DNA of 33,879 nt from JAYSFC01 sp041913505 (GCA_041913505.1 JAYSFC010000028.1:1-33879); one strand, 5' to 3'. Shown: positions 23,820-32,807, numbered from the stretch's first letter. Numbers and translations: made by a program. Notes: generated from the sequence alone by a model not told the origin.

Positions 23820-24238
23820 GCGCAGCACAGCTGCCGCCCGACCGCAGCGCCTTCATGCGGCTTATCGGCGCCGCCCAGGTGCCAGCCCCGCCCGGCAAGG
23901 TGCATGTGCGCCTGCCGCAGATGCGCGAGGAGCTGCTCAACCAGCTGCCCGCCGCGCACGGCGGCGTGGTCATGACCCTGCTCGACTCGGTCATGTCGCG
24001 CGCCGCGGGCGAGCTGCCGGGCGCGCCCTCGCAGACCGCCGTAACGGTGGAGATGAGCAGCCGCTTCCACCGCCCCGCGCGCGGTGCGCTGCTGGCCGAG
24101 GGCTGGGTGGTGCACGCCACGCGCAGCCTGTGCAGCTGCGCGGCCCAGTTGCTGGACGAGCAGGGCCAGGTGGTGGCCACGGCCAGCGGCACCTTCAAGT
24201 ACTGGCTGGCACCGACGACCTGGGATTCAAAGGAGTGA
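23816..24238 (+). CDS. PaaI-type hotdog thioesterase
   Basis: Single-domain hotdog thioesterase of the PaaI family, 140 aa, normally a tetramer that hydrolyses acyl- or aryl-CoA. The active-site segment is AAHGGVVMTLLDSVMSRAA, with His48, Gly49 and Gly50 on the central helix and Asp57 as the likely catalytic acid. Its ATG overlaps the stop of the acyl-CoA dehydrogenase (ATGA). As the last gene of the operon it may free CoA from dead-end acyl-CoA thioesters formed in the pathway. Confidence 0.9.
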   Translation: MSAAQLPPDRSAFMRLIGAAQVPAPPGKVHVRLPQMREELLNQLPAAHGGVVMTLLDSVMSRAAGELPGAPSQTAVTVEMSSRFHRPARGALLAEGWVVHATRSLCSCAAQLLDEQGQVVATASGTFKYWLAPTTWDSKE

Positions 24239-24246
24239 AACGGCCC

Positions 24247-24277
24247 AGGCGCTTGTATTTCAAGTGTTAGCAGCTAT
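24247..24277. repeat. Short palindromic repeat, copy 4 (degenerate)
   Basis: AGGCGCTT (24247-24254) faces AAGTGTTA (24262-24269), with three G-T wobbles, followed by GCAGCTAT. It lies just after the thioesterase stop, in the convergent gap before a LysR gene. The TTAGCAGCTAT tail links it to copies 1 and 3. Confidence 0.5.
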
Positions 24278-24290
24278 CTTTAAAGTAGCA

Positions 24291-25205
24291 TCATTGCAGC
24301 TGCAGCCGCCCCTGCGCATCGGCCACCAGCAGCTCCACGAGCTCCTGCGCAAAGCTGGGCAGCGCCTCCAGACTGCGCACGCAGATCTGCATCTCGCGCA
24401 CCGACCAGGCATCCGATAGCGGCACGATGGCGATGTCCATGGCGTGCGCATGCCGGCTGGCGGCGGACTCGGGCAGCACGCCCACGCCCACGCCGGCCTC
24501 GATCATGCGGCAGGCGGTCTCGAAGTTGCCCACCTGGATGCGCTGCTTGATCGGGCGGTGCAACTGGTCGCTGGCCTGGCGCAAAAAGGCATGGATGGCG
24601 CTCGATTCGTGCAGGCCCACATGGTCCAGCTCCAGCGTGTCGGCAAAGTCGATCTGCATCTGGCCGTCGAGCGCATGGCCGCGCGGCACCACCAGCACCA
24701 GCCGGTCGCGCCGGTAAGGCAGGGTTTCCAGGTTCTCGGTGCGCACCAGGCCGGCGACGATGCCGATGTCGGTCTGCCCCTCGGTCACGGCGCGCACGAT
24801 GTCGTGCGACAGGCGCTCGCGCAGGTCGATGTTCACGTCGGGATTGCGGCGCAGAAAATGCCGCAGCACGGGCGGCAGGAACTCGCCCAGCGAGGTGGTG
24901 TTGGCGAACACGCGCACATGGCCCTTGATGCCGCGCACGTACTCCTGCATGTCGCCGCGCAGGTGCTCGATCTGGCCCAGCACCATGCGCGCGTGCGATA
25001 CGAAGGCCTGGCCCGGCGGCGTCAGCGTCACGCCCTGGCTGGTACGGTAGAGCAGCTTGGTGCCGATGCTCTCCTCCAGGTTCTTGATGCGCGTACTCGC
25101 GGCGGGCAGGGAGATGAAGGACAGCTCGGCGCCGCGCGTCATGCTGTTGGCGTCGGCGATGTGCACCATCAGGCGCAGGTCCACTAAATCGAAATGCATG
25201 GCCAT
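24291..25205 (-). CDS. LysR family transcriptional regulator
   Basis: LysR-type regulator, about 304 aa. The helix-turn-helix is LRLMVHIADANSMTRGAEL with SLPAASTRIKNLEESIG and the wing LLYRTSQGVTLTPPGQAF. The effector-binding part (about 90-295) contains GQTDIGIVAG and MIEAGVGVGVLPES. The start may be 25214, 25205 or 25199 (MPA-MA-MHFDL), none with a strong ribosome-binding site; 25205 is a compromise. It is divergent from a CaiB gene and likely controls it through the intergenic CTT-N11-AAG site. Confidence 0.92.
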   Translation of the reverse strand: MAMHFDLVDLRLMVHIADANSMTRGAELSFISLPAASTRIKNLEESIGTKLLYRTSQGVTLTPPGQAFVSHARMVLGQIEHLRGDMQEYVRGIKGHVRVFANTTSLGEFLPPVLRHFLRRNPDVNIDLRERLSHDIVRAVTEGQTDIGIVAGLVRTENLETLPYRRDRLVLVVPRGHALDGQMQIDFADTLELDHVGLHESSAIHAFLRQASDQLHRPIKQRIQVGNFETACRMIEAGVGVGVLPESAASRHAHAMDIAIVPLSDAWSVREMQICVRSLEALPSFAQELVELLVADAQGRLQLQ

Positions 25206-25260
25206 GGCCGGCATTGTAGAAAGCGCCGCGCGGCACGGCCGTCACGCGCGCGAACGCCTG

Positions 25261-25277
25261 CTTTCACAAATGCGAAG
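25261..25277. promoter_or_regulatory. Candidate LysR site CTT-N11-AAG
   Basis: CTT (25261-25263) and AAG (25275-25277) with 11 bases between them match the T-N11-A pattern and lie in the gap between the divergent LysR and CaiB genes. The motif is short, so it may be coincidence. Confidence 0.35.
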
Positions 25278-25336
25278 CCATGGCACGGGGCCGCGCCTTA
25301 CCATGCCGCCTTCCGTCCGGGAAACACCGCCTGCCC

Positions 25337-26608
25337 ATGACCACACCTGAACCTTCCTCCTCCGCCGGCGCACTCGGCCACCTGCGCGTGCTCGACCTCT
25401 CGCGCGTGCTCGCCGGCCCCTGGTGCACCCAGAACCTGGCCGACATGGGTGCCGACGTAATCAAGATCGAGAAGCCTGGCGACGGCGACGACACGCGCCA
25501 CTGGGGGCCCCCCTTCTTCCCCGGTGCCGACGGCCAGCCGACGGAGCATGCCTGCTACTTCGCCGCCTGCAACCGCAACAAGCGCTCGGTCACCGTGGAC
25601 ATGGCCACGCCCGAGGGCCAGCGGCTGATCCGCGAGCTGGCCCAGCAAAGCGACGTGGTGGTGGAGAACTTCAAGACCGGGGGCCTCAAGCGCTATGGGC
25701 TCGACTACGCAAGCCTGTCGGCGCTGAACCCGCGACTGATCTACTGCTCCGTCACCGGCTTCGGCCAGACGGGGCCCTATGCGCCGCGTGCCGGCTACGA
25801 CCTGCTGATCCAGGCCATGAGCGGGCTCATGAGCATCACCGGCCATGCTGACGGCGAGCCCGGCGGCGGCCCCATGCGCGTGGGCGTGGCCGTGATCGAC
25901 CTGTTCACGGGCATGTACGCCACCACGGCCATCCTCGGCGCGCTGGAGGCGCGCCACCGCACGGGCCGCGGCCAGCACATCGACATGGCGCTGCTGGACG
26001 TGGCCATGGCCGTGCTGGCCAACCAGGGCGCGGGTTTTCTCAACGCTGGCAACATCCCCAAGCGCCAGGGCAACACCCACCCAAGCGTCGTGCCTTACCA
26101 AGACTTCCCCACGCAGGACGGCAACATGCTGCTGGCCATCGGCAACGACGGGCAGTTCGCGCGCTTTTGCGAGGCCGCGGGCGTGGATTGGGCCCGCGAC
26201 GAGCGCTTCACGCTGAATGCTGGCCGCGTCATCCACCGCGACACGCTGATCCCCATGATGGCCGCCCTCACGCGCACGCGCCCCACGGCCGCCTGGATCG
26301 CGCTGCTGGAGGACAAGGCCGTGCCCTGCGGGCCCATCAACCACATCGGCCAGGCCTTCGACGACGAGCAGGTGCGCGAGCGCGGCCTGCGCGTGGAGCA
26401 GGAGCGCTACCCCGGCAGCGAGCCGCCGGCCGGCGAGACCATCAACCGCGTGGTGACCACGGCCAGCCCGCTGCGCCTGTCCGGCACGCCCGTCACGCTG
26501 CGCCACGCGCCGCCGGCCCTGGGCCAGCACACCGAAGAGGTACTGCGCGAACGGCTGGGCCTGGACGCTGCGCAACTGCAGGCGCTGCGCAGCCAGGGCG
26601 TGGTCTGA
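25337..26608 (+). CDS. CaiB/BaiF (class III) CoA-transferase
   Basis: Class III CoA-transferase, 423 aa. Motifs are LDLSRVLAGPWCTQNLADMGADVIKIEKP, VVVENFKTGGLKRYGLDY, VTGFGQTGPYA, and IDLFTGMYA with Asp188 aligned to the catalytic aspartate; ARHRTGRGQHIDMALLD follows. It resembles succinyl-CoA:acid transferases. MTTPEP at 25337 is the start that fits the family; the upstream extension has no support. It is divergent from LysR and otherwise stands alone, converging on the methionine synthase half-gene. Substrate unknown. Confidence 0.94.
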   Translation: MTTPEPSSSAGALGHLRVLDLSRVLAGPWCTQNLADMGADVIKIEKPGDGDDTRHWGPPFFPGADGQPTEHACYFAACNRNKRSVTVDMATPEGQRLIRELAQQSDVVVENFKTGGLKRYGLDYASLSALNPRLIYCSVTGFGQTGPYAPRAGYDLLIQAMSGLMSITGHADGEPGGGPMRVGVAVIDLFTGMYATTAILGALEARHRTGRGQHIDMALLDVAMAVLANQGAGFLNAGNIPKRQGNTHPSVVPYQDFPTQDGNMLLAIGNDGQFARFCEAAGVDWARDERFTLNAGRVIHRDTLIPMMAALTRTRPTAAWIALLEDKAVPCGPINHIGQAFDDEQVRERGLRVEQERYPGSEPPAGETINRVVTTASPLRLSGTPVTLRHAPPALGQHTEEVLRERLGLDAAQLQALRSQGVV

Positions 26609-26618
26609 GCCAGGCCGG

Positions 26619-27683
<1,065 letters not shown>

Positions 27684-27690
27684 GGCCCCG

Positions 27691-27696
27691 ATTGTA
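27691..27696 (-). promoter_or_regulatory. Possible -10 box for metH half-gene
   Basis: TACAAT on the minus strand ends seven bases before the ATG at 27683, so a transcript from it would begin at or next to the start codon and be leaderless or nearly so. No good -35 sequence is visible and no Shine-Dalgarno precedes the ATG. It is speculative. Confidence 0.3.
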
Positions 27697-27716
27697 AAAA
27701 GGCCGGCTATTGGCCT
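27696..27716 (-). terminator. Candidate intrinsic terminator after LysR
   Basis: On the minus strand AGGCC, a 7-base loop and GGCCT are followed directly by four more T residues. The hairpin includes the LysR stop codon in its loop. Short stem but proper T-run; it would end the operon before the metH half-gene. Confidence 0.45.
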
Positions 27717-28582
27717 GCCGAACAGGCCAGAAAGACCCGCAGCGCGGGGGTATCGGCTTCCTCGTGCCACGCGAGCACGCCCACCGTGGGATGGCGCAGC
27801 CCCGCGATGGGCACGAAACGCACGCCCTGCACACCCGCCTGCGCGAGCGACGCGGGCACCAGGGCCACGCCCATGCCCAGCGCCACGAGCGACACCACCG
27901 TGAGCCACTGGCGCGCCGCGTGGCGCGTGTGGGGGTGGATGCCAGCGCGGTGAAAGAGCGCGATCACGTTGTCGTGGTTGGCTGGCGCTACGTCGCGCGC
28001 GAACATCACGAAGGTCTCCTGCGCAAGCGCCGTGAGCCGCACGGACCGTTCGCGCGCCAGCGCGTGGTCCTCGGGCAGGCAGCACACGAAATGATCGGCC
28101 GCCAGCGGCAGGCAGGCCAGATGCGGCGGCACGGTGCTGGTGTTGACGAAGCCCGCGTGCAGCTGGCGGTGCAGGAGTGCCTCGATCTGCTCGCTGGACG
28201 ACATCTCGTGCAGCTGCACCTCGATGCCCGGCGCGCGCGCGCCGAATGCACGCACGATGCGCGGCATGTCGCGGTAGACCATGGAGCCCGTGAAGCCGAT
28301 GTCCAGCCGCCCCTGCAGCCCCGCTGCCACGGCGCGCGCCGTCTCGCCCGCGCGGGCCACGCGGTCTAGCACGATGCGCACCTCGGCCAGGTAGGCGTGG
28401 CCCGCCGGCGTGAGCTCCACATGCTTGCTGCTGCGCTCGAACAGGCGCACGCCCAGTTCCTCCTCCAGCGCCTTGATGCCCGAGGACAGCGGGGGCTGTG
28501 TGATGGCCAGGCGCTCGGCCGCGCGGCCGAAGTGCAGTTCCTCGGCCAGCACGGCAAAGTAGCGCAACAGGTGCAGTTTCAT
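27707..28582 (-). CDS. LysR family transcriptional regulator
   Basis: LysR-type regulator, 291 aa. The helix-turn-helix is LRYFAVLAEELHFGRAAERL with AITQPPLSSGIKALEEELG and FERSSKHVELTPAG, of the CatR/BenM style. The effector domain has LDIGFTGSMVYRDMPRIVRAF and LVALGMGVALVPASL. MKLHLLRYF at 28582 is the natural start; the upstream extension overlaps the acyl-CoA dehydrogenase end. Unlike the other three LysR genes it is not divergent from a target but lies downstream of the CaiB, cupin and acyl-CoA dehydrogenase genes on the same strand, and may autoregulate that operon. Confidence 0.93.
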   Translation of the reverse strand: MKLHLLRYFAVLAEELHFGRAAERLAITQPPLSSGIKALEEELGVRLFERSSKHVELTPAGHAYLAEVRIVLDRVARAGETARAVAAGLQGRLDIGFTGSMVYRDMPRIVRAFGARAPGIEVQLHEMSSSEQIEALLHRQLHAGFVNTSTVPPHLACLPLAADHFVCCLPEDHALARERSVRLTALAQETFVMFARDVAPANHDNVIALFHRAGIHPHTRHAARQWLTVVSLVALGMGVALVPASLAQAGVQGVRFVPIAGLRHPTVGVLAWHEEADTPALRVFLACSAGQ

Positions 28583-28607
28583 GCAGGCATGATGCCCCAC
28601 GCCACGC

Positions 28608-29771
28608 TCAGTACGACTTGGGGAGACCCAGGACTTTCTCCGCAATGAAGCACAGGATGAGCTGCGGGCTCACGGGCGCCAGGCGCGGAATCCACGACTC
28701 GCGCAGGTAGCGCTCCACGTGGTATTCCTTGGCATAGCCCATGCCGCCGTGCGTGAAGATGGCGCGCTCACAGGCGTGGTAGCAGGCCTCGGCGGCGAGG
28801 TACTTGGCGGCGTTGGCCTCGGCGCCGCAGGGGCGGTGCTGGTCGTAGAGCCACGCGGCCTTCTGCACCATGAGGTGCGCGGCCTCCAGCTCCATCCACG
28901 ACTGCGCGAGCGGGTGCTGGATGCCCTGGTTCTGGCCGATGGGACGGCCGAACACCTCGCGTTCGGCCGCGTAGCCCGCCGCGCGCGCCAGCGCCGCGCG
29001 GCCCAGGCCCACGGCCTCGCTGGCGATCAGGATGCGCTCGGGGTTCAGGCCGTGCAGGATGTAGGAGAAGCCCTTGCCTTCCTCACCCACGCGGTCCTCG
29101 ACGGGAATGCGCAGGCCGTCGATGAAGACCTGGTTCGAATCGACGCACTTGCGCCCCAGCTTCTCGATCTCGCGCACCTCCACCGTGCTGCGGTCCAGGT
29201 CGGTGTAGAACAGCGAGAGGCCTTCCGTGCCCTGGCATTGCTCCACGGGCGTGGTGCGCGCGAGCAGCAGGATCTTGTTGGCCACCTGGGCGGTGCTGAT
29301 CCAGACCTTCTGCCCGTGCACCACGTAGTGGTCGCCCTCGCGCACGGCGCGGGTCTTGAGCTTGAGGGTGTTGAGCCCCGTGTTGGGCTCGGTCACGCCG
29401 AAACAGGCCTTGTCGCGCCCCTGGATCAGCGGCGGCAGCCAGCGTGCCTTCTGCGCGTCGGTGCCGAACACCACCACGGGGTGCAGCCCGAAAATGTTCA
29501 TGTGCACGGCCGAGGCGCCCGACAGGCCCGCGCCCGTGGCGGCGATGGTGTGCATCATGAGCGCGGCCTCGCTGATGCCCAGGCCCGCGCCGCCGTAGGC
29601 CTCGGGCATGGCGATGCCGAGCCAGCCGGATTCGGCCAGCGCCTGGTGGAAGTCGTGCGGGAAGCCGCCCTCCATGTCTTTCTTGAGCCAATAGTCGGCG
29701 TCGAAGGGCGCGCAGACGCGCTCGATGGCGGCCTGGATCTGCTCCTGCTCGGGTGTGGGTGCGAAATTCAT
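28608..29771 (-). CDS. Acyl-CoA dehydrogenase with alternative catalytic Glu
   Basis: FAD-dependent acyl-CoA dehydrogenase, 387 aa. It contains CFGVTEPNTGLNTLKLKT (123-140) and VHGQKVWIS (151-159). The usual YEGT catalytic segment near the C-terminus is replaced by RLAPVSPQLIL, so the common Glu is missing. Instead Glu245 in HGLNPERILIA lies where isovaleryl- and long-chain acyl-CoA dehydrogenases keep their base. It ends GLPKSY. Its start overlaps the stop of the cupin gene by four bases. It is the third gene of the Bug, CaiB, cupin operon and would oxidise the acyl-CoA formed by CaiB. Confidence 0.93.
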   Translation of the reverse strand: MNFAPTPEQEQIQAAIERVCAPFDADYWLKKDMEGGFPHDFHQALAESGWLGIAMPEAYGGAGLGISEAALMMHTIAATGAGLSGASAVHMNIFGLHPVVVFGTDAQKARWLPPLIQGRDKACFGVTEPNTGLNTLKLKTRAVREGDHYVVHGQKVWISTAQVANKILLLARTTPVEQCQGTEGLSLFYTDLDRSTVEVREIEKLGRKCVDSNQVFIDGLRIPVEDRVGEEGKGFSYILHGLNPERILIASEAVGLGRAALARAAGYAAEREVFGRPIGQNQGIQHPLAQSWMELEAAHLMVQKAAWLYDQHRPCGAEANAAKYLAAEACYHACERAIFTHGGMGYAKEYHVERYLRESWIPRLAPVSPQLILCFIAEKVLGLPKSY

Positions 29772-30154
29772 GGCCGGATGACCTTGTCGGGAGATTCGCC
29801 GTAGGGCGGGCTGTAAATGACCAGCAGCTTCACGGGGGTGTCGCTGGTGACGGTGAAAACATGCATCTGGTCGGCCGGGAAGAAGCACATGTCGCCCGGC
29901 ACCATGTCAAAGGTCTCGCCCGCCACTTCGGCGCGGGCCGTGCCTTCGAGCAGGTAGCAGGCCTGCTCGATGCCGGGGTGGGCGTGCGGCAGCGCGCCGC
30001 CGCCCTTGTGCAGCGTGCCCAGCAGCACCTCCATCTGGCGCGCGCCCACGGTCTCGGGGCCGATGAGGCGCTGGTTGTGTGTGTGGTGGTGGTTGGCGGG
30101 CTGGTAGCTCGGCACGTCGGCGGCGCGCACCAGGTAGCGGGGTCGGGTGGTCAT
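29768..30154 (-). CDS. Small cupin-domain protein
   Basis: Single-domain cupin, 128 aa, a beta-barrel that typically binds a metal. The first motif is HAHPGIEQACYLLEG, with His57, His59 and Glu63, and the second includes PADQMHVF with His98, giving a 3-His/1-Glu metal site. An unusual His-rich patch NHHHTH (21-26) precedes it. It overlaps both neighbours (ATGA with CaiB upstream and the acyl-CoA dehydrogenase downstream). It may be an isomerase, a decarboxylase or a sensor; the function is not assigned. Confidence 0.85.
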   Translation of the reverse strand: MTTRPRYLVRAADVPSYQPANHHHTHNQRLIGPETVGARQMEVLLGTLHKGGGALPHAHPGIEQACYLLEGTARAEVAGETFDMVPGDMCFFPADQMHVFTVTSDTPVKLLVIYSPPYGESPDKVIRP

Positions 30155-31395
30155 GCGGTCTCTCCTGTAGCGCGGCATGCCCCCTGGGCGAGCAGCGCAT
30201 CGATCTCTGCGGGCGCGTAGCCGGCCTCGGCCAGCAGCGCGCGTGTGTGCTCGCCCAGGCGCGGCGCGGGCGGCTGGGTGCGCGCGGGCGGCGTGGCCGA
30301 CCAGCGCGTGGGCGGGGCCAGCGTGTGCAGCGCACCCTCGGTGGGGTGCTCGCTGCGGTGCACGAAGCCCGTGGCCGTGAGCTGCGGGTTGGCGAGGAGG
30401 TCGGCCGGCGAGTTCATGGGCATGTTGGGCACGTCGGCCGCGTCGAGCAGCGCGCGCCACGCGGCCGTGGTGCGCGTGCGCAGGATGCGCGCCACCTCGG
30501 CGTACACCGCGTCGATGTGCACGGCGCGCGCGCTGTGCGTGGCGAAGCGCGGGTCGCGCGCCAGGCCTTCGCCCTCGCCAATGGCCGCGAAGAAGCTGCG
30601 CCAGTGCTTGTCGTTGTAGATCAGCACGCAGAGCATGCCGTCGGCCGTGGCGTAGGGCTTGCGGTGCGCGGTGAGCAGGCGCGCGTAGCCGGGCTCGCCC
30701 AGCGGCGGCTCGAACGTGAGCCCCGCCATGTGGTCGCCCAGCACGAACTGCGCCATGGCCTCGAACATGGGCACCACCACGGCCTGGCCCTGGCCCGTGC
30801 GTTCGCGGGCATAGAGCGCGGCCGTCACCGCGTACACCGCGTGCAGGCCCGTCACGCGGTCCGACAGCGTGGTGGGCGCATAGCAGGGCTCGGGCGCGCC
30901 GTACTGCTGCATCAGCCAGGGAATGCCCGTGGCGCCCTGGATCAGGTCGTCGTACGCGGGCCGCGCGGCATCAGGGCCTTCCTGGTCGAAGCCGCAGCAG
31001 CTCACGTGGATGATGCGGGGCTGGCGCGCGCGCACGGCTTCGTAGTCCAACCCCAGCCGCGCGAGGGCCTGCGGCCGCACATTGCTGATGAGCACGTCGC
31101 AGCCCTCGGCCAGGCGCAGCGCGGCCTCGCGCCCCCCGGGGTGCTTCAGGTTCAGCACGATGCTGCGCTTGCCCGCGTTGGCGTGCAGGAAGATGGGCCC
31201 CATGCCCGCATGGCGCATGGGCCCCACGTGGCGCATGTTGTCGCCCTCGGGGGTCTCCACCTTGATGACCTCGGCGCCGAGCTGGGCCAGGATCTGCGTG
31301 GCGAAGGGCCCCATGATGACCGAGGTGAGATCGAGCACCCGCACCCCGACGAGCGGCCCGGTGCGCGGTGGAACGGAAGAGGTCGTATTGGTCAT
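30151..31395 (-). CDS. CaiB/BaiF (class III) CoA-transferase
   Basis: Class III CoA-transferase, 414 aa. Motifs are VRVLDLTSVIMGPFATQILAQLGAEVIKVE, SNVRPQALARLGLDYEAV, and TTLSDRVTGLHAVYAVTAALYARERTGQGQ with Asp179 as the presumed catalytic aspartate. MTNTTSS at 31395 has a GGAGA site five bases upstream; the open frame beyond it lies in an intergenic repeat. The stop overlaps the start of the cupin gene. With the Bug protein upstream and the acyl-CoA dehydrogenase downstream it forms a capture-activate-oxidise set. Confidence 0.94.
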   Translation of the reverse strand: MTNTTSSVPPRTGPLVGVRVLDLTSVIMGPFATQILAQLGAEVIKVETPEGDNMRHVGPMRHAGMGPIFLHANAGKRSIVLNLKHPGGREAALRLAEGCDVLISNVRPQALARLGLDYEAVRARQPRIIHVSCCGFDQEGPDAARPAYDDLIQGATGIPWLMQQYGAPEPCYAPTTLSDRVTGLHAVYAVTAALYARERTGQGQAVVVPMFEAMAQFVLGDHMAGLTFEPPLGEPGYARLLTAHRKPYATADGMLCVLIYNDKHWRSFFAAIGEGEGLARDPRFATHSARAVHIDAVYAEVARILRTRTTAAWRALLDAADVPNMPMNSPADLLANPQLTATGFVHRSEHPTEGALHTLAPPTRWSATPPARTQPPAPRLGEHTRALLAEAGYAPAEIDALLAQGACRATGETA

Positions 31396-31439
31396 AGGGT
31401 TCTCCACCGCGCTTTGCACTGCGTGCGGCCACTGAAACT

Positions 31440-31565
31440 GGCGCTGTCCGTGGCGGCAGACGCCGCGCAAGGGCCGCCCCGCCGCGCTGGCTTCGTTCCC
31501 CTTCCCGCATCGCGCAGCGATGCGAGAGCAAGGGGGAAGCGGCGCAGCCGCTCAGGGGGATGCAT
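31440..31565 (-). repeat. GC-rich multi-hairpin intergenic repeat, copy B
   Basis: Between the Bug and CaiB genes. Read on the minus strand it starts CCCCCTGAG, then the hairpin AGCGGC-TGC-GCCGCT (31538-31552) and TTCCCCC, then a second hairpin GCATCGC-TGC-GCGATGC (31507-31523), then GGGGAACGAAGCCAGCGCGG. The order of C-run, TGC-loop hairpin, C-run, G-run and ACGA-GCCAG is shared with copy A at 4612. Confidence 0.6.
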
Positions 31566-31570
31566 GCCCA

Positions 31571-32551
31571 TCACTCCGGCTTGATGCCCGCCTGCTGAAT
31601 CAGCGTGCGCCAGTGCGTGAGCTGGTCGGCCACGTAGCTCGCGAACTCGTCGGGCGTCTTGCTGGGCCAGACCTGGAAACCGATCTGCGCGAGCTTGTCC
31701 TGCAGGTCCTTGTCGGCCAGCACGGCCTGCAGCTCCGTGTTGAGACGATTCACCACGGCGGGCGGCAGGCCAGCCGGGCCGAAAATGCCGTTCCACGAGG
31801 TCAGGTCGAACCCCTTCACGGTCTGCCCGATCGGCGGCACGCCGGGCAGCAGCGCCGACGGCTGGGCCGTGGTGATGCCCAGCGTGCGCACCTTGTCGGT
31901 AACCAGCATGCTCTTGCCCGAGCCCAGGTCCGCCACGTACACCTGCACCTGTCCGCCCACCAGGTCGGTCATCGCCTGGGGGCTGGACTTGTAGGGAATG
32001 CCCACCACATCGATCTTGGCGATGTGCTTGATGCTCTCCATGGCCACCAGCGAGGTGCTGTTGGGCGTCGCGTAGCTGAGCTTGCCGGGGTTGGCGCGCG
32101 CATAGTCCAGCAGCTCGGCCAGCGTCTTGGCGGGCACCGAAGGGTGCACGGCCAGCGCGAAGGGCAGCTCGCCCACGCGCGCCACCGGAGTGAAGTCCTT
32201 GATGGGGTCGTACTTGAGGTTGGCGTAGAGCGCCGGATTGGCCGAGTGCGACGTGTTCGTCGTCATGAACAGGGTGTAGCCATCGGGCTTGGCCTTGGCG
32301 ACGATCTGCGCCGCCACCTGGGCATTGGCGCCGGGCTTGTTGTCCACGAGCACCGGCTGCCTGAGCCGGTCGGCCAGCTTCTGCCCCACGGCGCGGGCCA
32401 CCGAGTCGGTGCCGCTGCCGGCCGCAAAAGGCACGATCAGCGTGATGGGAGCGCTGGGCCAGGCAGGCGCCTGGGCCCGCACGGGCGCGGCCGCGAGCAA
32501 CGCAAGGCCGCAAGCGGCCCAGGCCACGCGGGCAAGGGAAAGGATGGCCAT
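31571..32551 (-). CDS. Bug/TctC family periplasmic substrate-binding protein
   Basis: Bug-family receptor, 326 aa. The signal peptide is MAILSLARVAWAACGLALLA with cleavage about VRA-Q (~26). Motifs are ITLIVPFAAGSGTDSVARAV, NPALYANLKYDPIKDFTPVARV and IPYKSSPQAMTDLVGGQVQVYV. AGGAGA lies eight bases before the ATG at 32551; the longer frame to 32806 is unsupported. It is probably the first gene of the Bug, CaiB, cupin, acyl-CoA dehydrogenase, LysR operon. No membrane components are nearby. The ligand is unknown. Confidence 0.93.
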   Translation of the reverse strand: MAILSLARVAWAACGLALLAAAPVRAQAPAWPSAPITLIVPFAAGSGTDSVARAVGQKLADRLRQPVLVDNKPGANAQVAAQIVAKAKPDGYTLFMTTNTSHSANPALYANLKYDPIKDFTPVARVGELPFALAVHPSVPAKTLAELLDYARANPGKLSYATPNSTSLVAMESIKHIAKIDVVGIPYKSSPQAMTDLVGGQVQVYVADLGSGKSMLVTDKVRTLGITTAQPSALLPGVPPIGQTVKGFDLTSWNGIFGPAGLPPAVVNRLNTELQAVLADKDLQDKLAQIGFQVWPSKTPDEFASYVADQLTHWRTLIQQAGIKPE

Positions 32552-32630
32552 GGAATGTGTCTCCTGTCGTTCGAATGCGGCACGGGTTCCTGCCCGGCCT
32601 GCGCGCATGGTGGTCCGCGCAAGGATTCGC

Positions 32631-32650
32631 GTCCAATTGAAAATTTGGAC
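32631..32650. promoter_or_regulatory. Candidate operator dyad
   Basis: GTCCAAttgaaaatTTGGAC: perfect 6-bp inverted repeat with an 8-base AT-rich spacer, 80 bases upstream of the Bug operon start on the minus strand. A dimeric regulator is the likely reader; which one is unknown. Confidence 0.4.
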
Positions 32651-32774
32651 TAGACGATAGGATTTGAGAATGGTTATGCCGCAGTGCCTGCGCAGTGCAG
32701 CGCACAATAGCGGCTTGCTCCGTGCGTGGGCCTGCCCTTTTCCCGCAGCGCGCCCCCTGCACATCCCCCTGTTT

Positions 32775-32807
32775 GCCCGCGCCGTTGGAGCGCGGGCCGC
32801 TATCAAG
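32775..32807. repeat. Short palindromic repeat, copy 5 (diverged)
   Basis: GCCCGCGC (32775-32782) and GCGCGGGC (32790-32797) form a perfect 8-bp hairpin with a 7-base loop, followed by CGCTATCAAG. The hairpin plus GCTATCAA tail matches the layout of the other copies, though the stem sequence differs. It lies directly upstream of recQ and could fold in its leader. Confidence 0.45.
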
